The notes beneath the pieces are model-generated. The model searched no databases and had not been told where the DNA came from. It saw only the letters and a program-made list of their open reading frames with translations. From the NCBI GenBank assembly GCA_030068075.1, contig CM057829.1, positions 83,009,132 through 83,073,131 of the forward strand: a stretch of DNA of 64,000 nt. The letters run 5' to 3'. Source of the stretch: Paguma larvata (lineage: Eukaryota > Chordata > Mammalia > Carnivora > Viverridae). The translations under genes and the position numbers were made by a program. How positions within the stretch are numbered: the first letter of the stretch is position 1; every line of letters starts with the position of its first letter. This document shows, in pieces, positions 23,743 through 35,400 of the stretch.

Positions 23743-23934
23743 GATAAAATTTATTTTATTTTTTATTTTTTATAATTCTTACTTTAGAGAGGGAGAGCCC
23801 AAGAAGGGCAGAGGGAGAGAGAGAAAATCTCAAACCAGGCTCCATATGACCCTGGGATCATGACACAGCAGCAATCAAGAGATGGATGCTCAACCAACTG
23901 AGCTACCCTGGTGCCCCCAGATAAAATTTATTTT
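23743..23934 (-). mobile_element. CanSINE, old type, with 15-bp TSD
   Basis: The body 23758-23919 lacks the cat-type middle (it has 'ccctgggatcatgacacagc'). GATAAAATTTATTTT is repeated exactly at 23743-23757 and 23920-23934. Confidence 0.94.
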
Positions 23935-24375
23935 GAACTAAACAGAATCAATTATCCCTAAACTTTTGCTGCTAGGAAGATGTTTAATGATGTTATAGCA
24001 GAAGTGCCAAGTTACTTCCCAACAGGTCCACTTTCTTGAAAATGGGATGAGAAATTGCTTTCCCCAACAAAAGGAGCAGACAATGCACCCATGTCTGTCA
24101 CTGCGACATAGGAGATAATGCCAATTCCAACACAAAGCAAAGATTCCCGAGAAGTCCTCCATCAGAGAGAGATGCTTTTTCAAAAACAAAACACAAAACA
24201 TAAAGATCTTCACAGAGCATAAGACTTTGTTAAGATATTAAAGATTTCACTTAAACGTAACTCTTAAACTCACTGTGAATATATTAGTAACAGCTTTGAG
24301 ATGAAATAGATACTATAACACGGGATAAAAAACTATGGAGCAAGAAAGTTTGTTAAAGACTGACAGGGGAGGGGG
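23935..24375. other. No gene assigned; unusual 91-codon minus frame
   Basis: A Cys/Trp-rich 91-codon frame (24213-23938, minus) has no matching family, and there is no splice or promoter context. I treat it as chance. Confidence 0.4.
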
Positions 24376-24594
24376 AGGGGCACTTGGGTGGCTCAGTCAG
24401 TGAAGCTGGAAGCTTCGGCTCAGGTCATGATTCAGCAGTTCATGGGTTTGAGCCCCACGTCGGGCTCTGTGCTGACAACTCAGAGCCTGGAGCCTGCTTC
24501 AGATTCCGTATCTCCCTCTCTCTCTGCCCTTCCCCTGCTTATGCTGTCTCTCTCTCTCTCAAAAATGAATAAACATTTAAAACAATTTTTAAAA
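24376..24594 (+). mobile_element. CanSINE (SINEC_Fc type), full length
   Basis: 'ggggcacttgggtggctcag' through 'agcctggagcctgcttcaga' to 'aaaaatgaataaacatttaa'. An 'actgacag' string lies close to both ends. Confidence 0.95.
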
Positions 24595-25069
24595 TACTGA
24601 CAGAGGAGCAGGGAAAAGCTTATAAAGGGGAACAAGCCAGCTAGACCACAAGGATGACAACTCGTCTACTGGAAATAGAGTATTAATAGTTCTTGCTATA
24701 ATAAAATACAAAATATATACTTCTTATTGTAAAATATTGGCTTATTCCTTTTCCAGAAATCATATTTTTTCTTTACATATCTCAAGTTATTTATCCCAAG
24801 GATTACTACTTGTAGATCATTGGACAAGGGGAATGAAGATTATATAGTAAAAGAGAAACAACCAGGTGCTGCTGATGATGTCAGAGAATGGGCACTCACC
24901 CTGCTGGAGGTAATTTGAGAACATGAAAAAAAACAAATTTTAGATTCTATATTAGAGGAATTTTTCTTCTGGAATTGATCTTAAGACCAAATAATGAGAC
25001 TAAGATCAAATATTTATGGATTAGGACATGAAGTGCAATTTTCAATTATGAAAAAAATAGATGCAATGG
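24595..25069. other. No feature recognised
   Basis: Unique-looking sequence between the SINE and the LTR relic. Confidence 0.5.
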
Positions 25070-25488
25070 TTAATTTGATGTCAACTTGACTGGACCATGA
25101 GGTGCTCAGAGATTTAGTTAAACATATTTAGAGTATGTCCAGGAGGGTGTTTCTGGATGAGATTAATGTTTAAATCAGTGTACTTGAGTAAAGCTGATTG
25201 CTCTCCTCATTGTAGGCAGACCTCATCTAGTCAGTTGAAGGTTTGAATAGAACAAAAATCCTTTGTAAAGGAAAATTTACTCTCTCTGCCTATCTTCAAG
25301 CTGGAAACCAATCTTCTAGTGTCTTTGAATTCAGACGGTGACTCACATTGAAACTTATACCATTGACTCTACTGGTTCTCAGGTCTCTGGACTCAGTAAC
25401 TATGTCACCAGTGCTCTTGGCTCTCTAGCTTGCCTTATGAAGATCTTGGGACTTCTCAGCCTTCATAATAACATGAGCGAATTCCTCA
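25070..25488 (+). mobile_element. MLT1-like MaLR LTR relic
   Basis: 'atggttaatttgatgtcaac', 'ttgactggaccatgaggtg', 'ctggatgagattaatgttta', 'cctcatctagtcagttgaag', 'atcttgggacttctcagcct' and 'cataataacatgagcgaatt' follow a widespread mammalian LTR, MLT1-class by recollection. It runs into the ATATCT repeat that such LTRs often have near their 3' end. No internal retroviral sequence is attached. Confidence 0.7.
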
Positions 25489-25550
25489 TTATATATCTAT
25501 ATCTATATCTGTATCATCTATATCTATATCTATCATCTATATCTATATCT
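25489..25550 (+). repeat. (ATATCT)n simple repeat
   Basis: Hexamer-type 'atatctatatctatatct' units with ATC interruptions, probably grown from the TATCTATA-rich end of the adjoining LTR. Confidence 0.9.
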
Positions 25551-25589
25551 TGTAATATATGTATATATATAATGTATATAATCTTTTGT

Positions 25590-25760
25590 AATATAACCAC
25601 TAAAATATGAGGAAGCCCATGCAGCCATATTGAGAAGCCCTTATGGCAGAAAACTGGGGTCCCCAATATGAGTATGCCTCTTAAACTCCTAACTAAAGAC
25701 AGAATCAACCTCCTAGCCATGAGAGTGAGTGATCTTCAAGGTGACCCTCCATTTTATTTG
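25590..25760. mobile_element. Possible second ancient repeat
   Basis: 'gaggaagcccatgcagccat' and 'ctagccatgagagtgagtga' resemble a common ancient interspersed repeat ('agccatgtgagtgagccat'). The family is not established. Confidence 0.35.
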
Positions 25761-26162
25761 AGCATCCCCAACTGAGGTTATATCAAGCAGGGAGAAACTT
25801 TCTCCTGAGCCTTATCTAAGTTACAAAACCAAAACAATGACCATATTAACGATGGGTATTTCCACATAAGTATGTTATTTGTAAGAGACGTTCTGGGGTG
25901 CTTTAGTAAACTCCCAGGGTTTCCATAGGTCATTATAAATTTTAGAGAGAAGCAGAATACTTGATGTCTATCAGATACTGTATGATTCCCTAGTTTCATA
26001 TAATTCAGTTTCCACATTAAGATGGGCTGTAATTTTTTCAGTTACAATTGTTCTCTTACAAAGCTAGGTTTTTGCCAGTTCTAGGGAGTAAAACAATACT
26101 GTATGGAAATCAGTGTGGAAAAGGAAATGAGAGTGGTGGTGTCCAAGATAATTCCAAGGTTT

Positions 26163-26425
26163 GAAAAGTAGGAAGTGCCCAGGGCGCCTGGGCAGCTCAG
26201 TCAGTTGGGCGTTAGACTTCAGCTCAGGTCATGATCTTGCAGTTCGTGGGTTTGGGCCCCACGTTGGACTCTGTGCTGATAGCTCAAAGCCTGGAGCCTG
26301 CTTCGGATTCTGTGTCTCCCTCTCTTTCTGCCCCTCCCCCACGCCTGCTCTGTTTCTCTCAAAAATAAGTAAATATTTTTTTAATTAAAAAAAAAAGAAA
26401 AGAAAAGAAAAGCAGGAAGTGCCCA
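26163..26425 (+). mobile_element. CanSINE with 19-bp TSD
   Basis: The body 26182-26406 is full length, with a tail ending in (AAAAG)n. GAAAAGTAGGAAGTGCCCA at 26163-26181 recurs at 26407-26425 with one T/C change. Confidence 0.97.
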
Positions 26426-26954
26426 AAGGTGCAGGCATCCCATCTATGATAGGAATACCGTTTTTTTCTCTATGTTATGTGCATTATTTTTCAAATGGAA
26501 TTAAGATATAAATGATTCTTAAGGACACTAATACTATATATTAAGCATATAAATGCTTATTAAGGATAATATTCTTAGGCTATAAATGCTTATTAAATTG
26601 TTTGCTTCTAACTTTTTAATAAATAGAACTATTTTTTTCCCTAGAGGTGCTGTGAAAAATAAATACTGAGTCACTAAGAGCTGCATAAAACTGAGAAAAT
26701 TTGGGAAACTCTGCCATAAATCCTTACAGAATACTATTTGGTCCATAAAATAAACATTTAATTTCTTTGGAAATGTTCACAAGAAAAACATTGAGTGAAA
26801 ATAGTTTGTAAAATAACATATACAACATATAGTATATAGTGTGATCTGAATTTTATGATATCTAAATAGATATATAACCTTGTCTTAAGTTAAGTTTGGA
26901 AATACAAATGCCTGAATGTTAACAGCACTTATTTCTGGCTAATGGATTATGAAC
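26426..26954. other. No gene; short duplicated string
   Basis: 'tataaatgcttattaa' appears at both about 26549 and about 26581, suggesting a small local duplication. Otherwise nothing recognised. Confidence 0.5.
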
Positions 26955-27200
26955 TGTAGAGAGTTAAAATTTCAGGTTCTGGAATCAGACTCTCTCTGTG
27001 GATTCCATTAATTACAACCCGTAGGACCTTGAATATGTTACTTTTCTGTCTTAGTTTCTTCATCTGTAAAATGGATACAATTATAGGATCAAATTCACAA
27101 AGTTTTGTGAGAATGAATGAATTTTTTAATTTGTTGATTACAACAGGTAGGATAGAATTCAGTAAGTGTTAACAATGTCTTTTATGATGATGACGTTGCT
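26955..27200 (+). mobile_element. MIR SINE
   Basis: 'caggttctggaatcagactc', 'taggaccttgaatatgttac', 'ttcttcatctgtaaaatgga' and 'ttttgtgagaatgaatgaat' follow the MIR consensus order in sense. Confidence 0.85.
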
Positions 27201-28288
27201 AATTCTTGACGCTTCATGAAGTGCTAATCATTTTTAGAAGTGTTCTGAAAGCAGAAGCATTTATGTTACTCTTCCCTGGGCTACATATAAATGCTTTTCC
27301 CAGTATGTTCCCTTCTTCCTTCTCTTCTCCATTATCAGTGACATGATCTTGCTTAAGTGTATCTCCGTGTGGGCTCAACCGAAATGCATGTTCTAGAAGC
27401 AATGTGGAACCAAAACTATTTTAGTGAGGGATTTTCTATGATAGCAAATCAAGAAAGAAATTAAATAGAGACCGACGATTGAGCCTGGAATGTTGCTGGG
27501 AACATTTAGTCCAAAGTACCGGTTCTAACTGTACTCGGGGAAATTTACCACAAGTTCAAAAGACAGACAGACAATGGAGCCACGAGCAAGTCACAGCAAG
27601 TGGTTTAACACTGACAGCGACTAGACAGCGGGCATGAGTGTCTGGTATACATTTGTGCCGTTTGTATTTAAGTGTCTAGTGTGCATCTGTGCGCATATGT
27701 GTGGGTTTGTGTGTGTGCACGCACATGCTTGTGTGTGTAATAAAGAGAATGTCCAGTTTAAATAAATTGGGCAATTCTTCCCTTCTTTACTGGCATTATC
27801 TTGTGAGATTCTTGTACCTGTAAATAAGTATAGATATAAGTAGAGTGAGATTATGAGGTTAATGTGTGCCCCAAATAACAATATACCTTTCTGCCCTAAT
27901 ACGGGGTCTAAGAGTAATGACTCTCAAAGTATGACATGCGAGGTTACTTCAAATTCTATGTATTGAATGTGTCTCTTATGAAATTCATGATATATAAATA
28001 TTTTTGAGAAGAGTAAACCATTTGCTTCACTTCAGTGCAAAGTAACAGTGAAATTTCGTCTACAATAGTGATACAAATTGTAAATCATTTATTTAAGTAA
28101 AAATAGGACTTGGTTTAAAACTATATGTAATGCTTAAATGTGACACAGATCATGAAGTTGATACATGCCTAACTTAAATTTGGGAAATACTGCAATAGGA
28201 GACTGGATGTGACAAATTAGACAAGGAAACGGGACAAGCAAAGTGACAAAGAAGACTGTGTTCTGAATATTTTGATAGAGGGATAAAG
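27201..28288. other. No gene; CpG-enriched patch and (GT)-rich run
   Basis: Around 27473-27722 there are about ten CpG dinucleotides, noticeably more than nearby. An alternating GT/GC stretch lies at 27690-27740. Nothing else is recognised. Confidence 0.5.
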
Positions 28289-28544
28289 TAACTCAGTTCT
28301 CGGGGCGCCTGGGTGGCTCAGTGGGTTAAGCGTCTGACTTTGGCTCAGGTCATGATCTCGCAGTTTGTGAGTTCAAGTCCCACATGAGGCTCTGTGCTGA
28401 CAGCTCAGAGCCTGGAGCCTGCTTCAGATTCTGTGTCTCCCTCTCTCTCTGCCCCTCCCCTGCTCATGTCCTGTCTCTCTCTTTCTCTCTCAAAATAAAA
28501 ATTAAAAAAAAATAAAAAACTTAAAAAAAAATAACTTCGTTCTC
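28289..28544 (+). mobile_element. CanSINE (SINEC_Fc type), full length
   Basis: The body 28302-28531 is nearly consensus ('ggggcgcctgggtggctcag', 'catgatctcgcagtttgtga'). TAACTCAGTTCTC (28289-28301) and TAACTTCGTTCTC (28532-28544) are a TSD with two differences. Confidence 0.97.
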
Positions 28545-29003
28545 CCTGTAACTTTGCTTCCCTCATTTACCGAAAATACCTATTGTGCCTCGCCTTTGAC
28601 ATACGGTGTCGTGAATGTGTCACAGTAAAGGCCAGTTCCTGATTGGTGATCTTTTCCAGATGACTGGCAAGGGCGCCGGGGGTCCACCACAGCTTGCACC
28701 AGTCACTCAGGAGGGCACACCTTCCTGCTGCTCATCTGATCAACTTTCCACAAGCTGATAAGGATGCTCCCTTTCCATGATGGAGACATTTTCCACCCTG
28801 AACTTTTAATCGTCATAAGAAGGGCCTCTCTCAATACATATGAGATCTGTCATTCTAGAGTCATAGGGAAAATTAGAGTCTTCTCCAAACCAAGAATTAA
28901 TTTCAGTAAACACTTGTTCTATTGTTCTTGATGATGTTAATAATGCATATTTTGTGAAACAGGGAATTATTTTATGCATAACTAAAAGTCCTGTGCTTTG
29001 CTT
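28545..29003. other. Unique-looking stretch with a GC-richer core
   Basis: 28600-28760 is GC-richer than its surroundings and contains 'ctgattggtgatc' (an inverted CCAAT) and 'ggcgccggggg'. No exon or transcript can be supported. Confidence 0.45.
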
Positions 29004-29206
29004 TTTTTTAAGTTTATTTCTTTATCTTGAGAGAAAGAGAGGACAGGAGCAGGGGAAGAGGAGACAGGGAAAGAGAGAAAATACCAAGCAGGCTCTGCAC
29101 TGTAAGTGTGGAGTCCAATGCAGGGCTCAAACTCAAACCGCAAGATCATGACCTGAGGGTAAATCAAGAGTCCAATGCTTAACCGACTGAGCCACCCAGG
29201 TGTCCC
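29004..29206 (-). mobile_element. CanSINE (antisense)
   Basis: 'aagtttatttctttatcttg', 'caagatcatgacctgagggt' and 'ccgactgagccacccaggtg' define a reverse SINE. 'ctaaaag' is present on both flanks. Confidence 0.93.
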
Positions 29207-29339
29207 TAAAAGCTCTCAGTTTTATATAAGTAAAGAGAATGAGTAAATGAGCTCAGAAAAGTTAATACAAGTGTTTGTAGACATGTGCGAAAATCAGAAA
29301 TGTTCAACTTTCTAGAATAGGTTCTTGACATTCCAATGT

Positions 29340-29592
29340 CACAATATTAGACCCTTCCTTCCTTCCTTCCTCCCTTTTCTTTCTTTCTTTCTTTTTCTTT
29401 TTCATTTTATATAGAGCATGCAAGCAGGGGCAGAGGGGCAGAAGGAAAAAGAGAGTACCTTAAGCAGGTTCCACGCTCAGTGTGGAGCCCGATGCAGGGA
29501 TAAATCCCATGATTCTGAGATCATGACCTAAAACAAAATCAAGAGTTGGTTGCTCAACTGACTGAGCCACCCAGCACCCCACAATATTAGAC
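29340..29592 (-). mobile_element. CanSINE with pyrimidine tail and 13-bp TSD
   Basis: The reverse body is 29353-29579. The tail is (CTTC)n/(TTTC)n, and the body has the shorter 'ctcagtgtggagcccgatgc' middle. CACAATATTAGAC is exact at 29340-29352 and 29580-29592. Confidence 0.96.
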
Positions 29593-32494
29593 ATTTCTAA
29601 TAGTTATAATATTTCTTGCTACTTCAAATTCAAATACTTATCAAATGACATTAACATCCATTTAAAAGGCACCCATTAAAACTTTCAAGGTAATTGGAAA
29701 ACTATATATATCTCATGGGGCTATACGAATAAATGTAAAACTTTCAAGATAATAGGAAACTATATCATAAGTTCTATGTCTATGTTAAGAAAAATAAAGT
29801 ATCATAGACTGTGCTTCTTTGGATATTTCTTAATAAAATGTTTGTTTCTACAGGGGGAATGGTTGCAGTAAAATTCTTCCACAGGTAGATGTGGCCCTTT
29901 CCTTAATGTTTTACATAATGTCCTCATGTTAATAACAGGAATACTATATTCCAATAGCAACCATCCTTTATCATCTTTCCCTAACAGCAATTATGATCGT
30001 GAACACAACTCTGTTCCTTAGTGTTATTTGTGATGATTGTAAAATATCCCATGCTATTTGTGAACACTTAAAGATATCAAAATAAAATCACATATCTTTT
30101 TCATTCTGTTAACTTAATAATTTTCCTAATAATAATTATCTTAGTAAAGAACAAAGAAAAGCATTTATACTGACAAATCCTTATATATTGACTCAAAAGC
30201 AGAAACATTTTTTAGTGTCTGATCAATAAGATACAGTAACTTTCCTGCAGAAGTCTAGTTGATATCCTTAAACTTCATTACCAAGCAGTTTTGAAGTGCC
30301 ATGAAATCATGTTCTTGGGAAATAAGGTACTTTTTGTGTCAGAAATACTCAGAGTAGAAATAGGAGAAAACTAGCAAAAGACTAAAGCAGCATTGGCATT
30401 TTGTTGTGTGATAAAAGAATTATTTTGAATATAGAGATGTTGTCATCAATTTGTATAATCTTTTAAGATCCACCCCCACTCCACCCAATGCTACTGGTTT
30501 CTTCAAAGGAATGAAATGCTTTATCTTCTTGACAGAACAAATTGACTGGAAAATTACATAAACCCCTCAGCAGATGTTCTTTTCCACTTTGTTTGGGAAT
30601 TTGCACTGCTATACAGTGTTTCCAAGACCCATGTGGAGATGGGCTTGCAGGATGCAGTCAATGTATGCAGAGTCTACCCAATGAATGTGAAGGCTACTAG
30701 TTATCCTTTGGTTGTACAGTCAAGTGCAATTTGGGCGAATAACCATAATACTATTTCCTAAGTTTTAAAAAATTATTAAACATCAAAAAGACGTGAGTTA
30801 TTCAAATTAGCCATACAAACACTAAGAATTTTCCTACCCAAGTGAAATTCCAAGCTCCAATTGCTAGAAATATGTCTGCCATAATGACTGAGTCTTGGAG
30901 TCAAGGATGTCAGGCAGCAAAGAATAGGAAAACGAAATCAATTTTGACTTCAATCCCCTGCATCATATCTCTATCAGTCTGGCATACTAATCTGTGCAAA
31001 TCAGATGGCATCTTCAAAATTATAATGCACACCATTGAGTTAAGCATCTGTATAACAATCTGAATTGCCATCCATCTCTCTGTGAACAGTATACTGCAAC
31101 TTAGTGTCACTTAATGCTAAATGACATCCATCTACATAGTCTGCTTCTCTATCTAGCATGGTAAACTTATAATTGTATTTCATCCAGTTTATTTTTAAGA
31201 CTTTGAAAAAATACATTTTTCCATGCAGTGAAAAATAAGAAATACTAATGCAACTAGGTCTCAATAAAAGGCTATCAAGCTGTTCAATAAATTACATATT
31301 AAAAACACTTCAAAGTAGATGTTTACTTTCCCCAAACATTGTAAATTCTTAGCAGCTCTGTGGAATGCATTGATATTTTCAGCTAGAGATTATTTTTAGA
31401 GGGAAAGGGGAGTGAGCCATCCAGAAGTGGAATAAATGTTTCAGTGAAAATTCTAAGAGATACAGTAAGTCAGAAAAAAATCGAGATAATATTGGTGTAA
31501 ACTGAAATAATGATTGCCATAGCAACATGATTCATAAATGGATAACTGTTCTATACATGAACTTTCATTATGTAAGCTGGATTTCTACTGAAGTGTTGCT
31601 TATGAATCATAATAAGTCATACTCATAGAAATTACCACCTTCTAAAGAAAAATGGTCAGTCAGAATTTGCTAGCTCAGTCCAAATAGATTTCCTAATAAC
31701 TAGTTAAGATTTCAGTTTGGTGACTTCTTCTGAATATTTAATTTTAAGCACAAGAAAAGGATAATTTTTTCACCACATTTTCCTTACTTAAATGACACAG
31801 GGCTTTCTTTGCACTGATAAAGAGCTAGACCTGCTTCCAAAATACTTGATTCTGCTTCAGGCTTTCCCAGTAATTAAATGTTCAAGTCATTCTCTGGATG
31901 CCATGTCCCTTACCTGCAAAATTATGGAGGTTCCTCTTTCCTCCCAAGATCCATTAGGTACCATGAAAGAGAAGTGTGGTAAGGTTGGCAGATTGGAGTC
32001 TTTGGGAAGATTTGAATCTCACACCAAGTACTATGAATTTTATCCTATAGGGAAGGGGCTTGTTAATGTATTCAACCATAGCACTAACATCAATTATCAG
32101 TGCTTCAAGGCTAGAGGTTTGAAGAAAACTCAACGAAATAAAAATTGACCTCCAAAACTCATGTTTGCTAAGTAATAATTGCAAGAAAAAAATAAATTTT
32201 ACACTTTGCATGATGTAATTAAATAAGTTAAAATAAAAAGAAAAATGTGTTGTGAAAAAATGTGTAGAAAGTAGATATTTTCTTTGAAGTCTGCCTCATT
32301 TTCCATGATGGAAAAGATTTTCTTGAAATGCCCTGTTTTTTTCCTAAAAGGCAGATACTTCTTTTTTGAGGTACATTTTAGATATACAAAAATAATCTGC
32401 TTTTGTATACCAAAATTCTCAAAAGAAAAAACTTTTAGTCCAAATTTGGTATAATGGTCAGGGTTTGTATCATATAAATATACAGTAAATTGCT
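29593..32494. other. 2.9 kb without SINE or L1; possible conserved non-coding DNA
   Basis: No SINE, L1 or long simple repeat occurs here. A local imperfect duplication lies at 29678-29760. An X-box-like palindrome ATTGCCATAGCAAC sits at 31513-31526. The 118-codon open frame 31792-32148 overlaps probable antisense L2 DNA (31975-32065, 'tgaattttatcctataggga') and shows no protein family. I see no exon with defensible splice signals. Confidence 0.45.
31513..31526. promoter_or_regulatory. RFX X-box-like palindrome
   Basis: ATTGCCATAGCAAC is one base from GTTGCCATAGCAAC, an inverted repeat of the kind bound by RFX-family factors (half-site RGYAAC). The match is seen in sequence; binding is inferred and a single motif of this length may be chance. 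Confidence 0.3.
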
Positions 32495-32701
32495 GGGGCG
32501 CCTGTGTGGCTCATTTGGTTAGGTCTCCAACTCTTGAATTCTGCTCCAGTCCTGATCTCACAGTTGTGAGATCTAGCCCAGCTTTGGACTCCACGCTGGG
32601 CAGGGAGCCTGCTTAAGATTCTGTCTCTCATTGCCCCTCCCCCACTCATGCTCCCTCTCCAAAAAATGTTTAAATATATATTAAATTAATACAAAAAAAA
32701 T
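32495..32701 (+). mobile_element. CanSINE, shorter-middle variant
   Basis: 'ggggcgcctgtgtggctcat', 'ccacgctgggcagggagcct', 'gcccctcccccactcatgct'. The 'gggcagggagcct' middle resembles the caniform/general CanSINE rather than the cat-specific 'gctgacagctcag'. Confidence 0.9.
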
Positions 32702-34879
32702 GGTTGAATCTGGTGAAAGTCCAAGAATATTCTATTATAATTACAATACCAGCTCAAGGATAGGTAGTCTGAGTCCAGGAGTCAAAGCCCCTGAGACTCA
32801 CAAGTAGGCCTTTAGATAAGTGGCTAAACTAATGTTAATACCTAATTCCCCCCACCCTTTTTTTTAAGTACACTCTCAGCAAATAAAATGTAGTATATAA
32901 CTTTCTGAATAGAAGTATATCTGGTAGGGCTGTTCTCTAATTTTTTTTTCCTTTGGATACCCTGAAAACTTACGCTATGTAAACAAAAAGTTATAATGAA
33001 TATGGCTTACTAAGCACCTCCATTATTATTTATCACACAATGCTTCACAACTTACAAGTGTTTAAAGCAGGCATGGCTGTGATGAGCTTTCGAACCCATC
33101 ATTGATTTGGAAAATGTCATGGGTACAAAAACAAATACAAGTGAATAAACAAACAATACTCCCACCCCACCCCAACCCTCCCAAAAGCCAAATATAATTG
33201 TTTTAAGATGATAATACCATGTCAAAAAATATCCGTACAAACCTCCATGAAATCATGCTTTCATATGAATCAAATAGGTAGATACTGCATTTTTCCTTAT
33301 TCTTAAAACACTGTTTCTTTTCTACTACCAGGTAAAAATGACTCCATCTAACTTTGTTTATCTATAATATGGCATATCAGGAATATCAACATTTTATGAG
33401 ATCATCCTCTTATTTAAATTTTTTACAGTTTACATAATCATTTTAAATTTGTAATTATTTTAAAAATGACAGTGTGGGAAAGAGATATATTTTTCTTTTC
33501 TCGAAGGCAAACACTCTTAACTGTGTGATGAAAGTTTCAGGTACAAGACACAAAATCACCATGAAAAGGGATTTACAATCGTGGTAGATAAAGCAAAACT
33601 TGCCCCATTCTATCATGAGATTAAAATGCATATTGCTGAAGTCACAGGGCTCTCGAAGGCTCACTTTACTGCATGTGTTTCAGTAAAAGAAGTCCTGCTT
33701 TTTGGGGGATGCCTTCACTTCTACCCCGGATCTCTGATTTAGATTGCCTCATACAGCTCTTTGACTTGAAATACATTATCCATCAAATTCTTTTAAACTC
33801 ATCTGACTAGAATGAATATTATCTATTTTGTTATGTGCTCTTTCTGTTTTAATCCACCTCTATTTCCATACTCCAGCATATATGTTTGTTTAGCAAGCCT
33901 TGGTTTTGTCTGATCATCAGTCCAATTATTTACACATCATTTAAATTTTAATAACTTAAACCATCGGAATTTAAAGAATAATGGGGCTCAATCGAGGTTA
34001 GTAAATATTCTCGTTAGAAGTGTTCACACATAATATAAATTAACTCTCCATGGACCAAAGCTTGTGTGATTATGGAGTATTTTGGAAAATTCTGGAGGTG
34101 ACTGCTTCTTGCTTACAGTTCATGGGCCCCAGGAAAATTAAGGCTTTAGGGTGGGCAGAATGGTTTCTGAGGAAGAACTATAACCAAAATGTAAACAGGG
34201 ATTCAACTCCTTGTAATAATCAAAATAAATAGATCAAAATTAAAATCCTTTCACTGTTCAAAATAAGCCAGTACTATTGTTGTTCCATATTTTACCCCCA
34301 AAGAAATCCCTTCAACATTTATAAAACATATGAAAACTAAGAATTGACTAGGTCATATTTTTTCCTTTGGTTCTCTACCGTATATAAACCTCTCAAGTTC
34401 AAAATTCCAGTTTCAGGAATTTCCTTGGAATTTATTCAAACAAGTCAAAGGCACGGGGAATATAGGCAATAATATTTTAATAATCATGTATGGTGATTAA
34501 TGGTAACTACATTTATCTTGGTGATCTTTTCAAAATGTATATCAGTGTTGGATTGCTATGTTGTGCACTTTGAAAGTATTATGATAGTGTATGTCAGCGG
34601 TTCTCAATTAAAAAACGGTGAAAGTATTCCACAAATCACCATAGAGCGTCCCTCTACTTCCATAGATTCACTGCCACTATTTTCACTGTAAATTATTTCG
34701 CAGAGCGATAAGGATCTGGGAGAAGTAGAGAATTTATGGTTTAAGAATGCATTTCAGAAAACTGTGATCTGAGTATTGTGTGATCTTTAATAACCTGTAA
34801 GGGTAAAGAAGCCAATTAGAAATTGTTCAAACTCTACAGTGTGTTAGGTGCCATCGTTATTTTTTATTTAAAAAGGCAG
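32702..34879. other. 2.2 kb, nothing recognised
   Basis: AT-rich with no gene or clear repeat. 'cagcggttctcaa' near 34597 could be the end of an old hAT-type DNA transposon, but there is too little to call it. Confidence 0.45.
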
Positions 34880-35095
34880 ACAAGGGAGACCTAAGAGCCT
34901 TAGTCATTTAAGCACCCAACTCTTGATTTGGGCTCAGGTCGTGATCTCACAGTTTGTAAGCATGTTGGGCTCTCCACTGACAGCATGGGTCCTATTTGGG
35001 ATTCTCTCTCTACCTCTTTCTGCCCCTCCCCCACTTGTGCGGTTGCACATGCTCTCTCTCTCACACAAAATAAATAAAAAACTTTAAAAATAAAG
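34880..35095 (+). mobile_element. CanSINE, degraded
   Basis: The head is eroded ('gagacctaagagccttagtc') but 'tgggctcaggtcgtgatctc', 'ggttgcacatgctctctctc' and 'aaaataaataaaaaactt' are clear. Confidence 0.9.
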
Positions 35096-35369
35096 GAAGA
35101 CACATGGGCACAGCACACGTAAAGGATGTCAAACTGGTATTCTAAGTGAGTGTTCAAATTTATCACAATCTTCTTTAATAATAAAAACCTCATTTGGTTA
35201 TAAAAATAATAAGGAAACTATTGTAGGTCATCTAGAAATATTTTAAAGAAAATAAATTTTAAAAACATTTCAGGTAATAATAGAAAGCAGGTGGTATTTA
35301 TTTGAAATTTTAAAAAATTTCCTAGTGAGTATTAAATTGGCACAGAAAATACACAAAAGGATTTGGGGT

Positions 35370-35400
<31 letters not shown>

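Noticed and set aside
23938..24213. Cys/Trp-rich 91-codon minus frame
   Set aside because: No recognisable motif spacing or family, no flanking splice signals, and codon content fits ordinary non-coding DNA.
24388..24600. Ser/Leu/Pro-rich frames of 60-80 codons that recur at many SINEs (also at 828, 2609, 26161, 49834, 58984)
   Set aside because: They share similar translations because they read the same SINE consensus; not a protein family.
28600..28760. GC-richer stretch with inverted CCAAT as a promoter
   Set aside because: No TATA, CpG island, transcript start or downstream exon; a single CCAAT is not sufficient.
31792..32148. 118-codon plus-strand frame, the longest outside obvious repeats
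   Set aside because: Part of it overlaps antisense L2-like DNA; no domain, splice or promoter signal supports it, and a 354-bp open frame can occur by chance in 64 kb.
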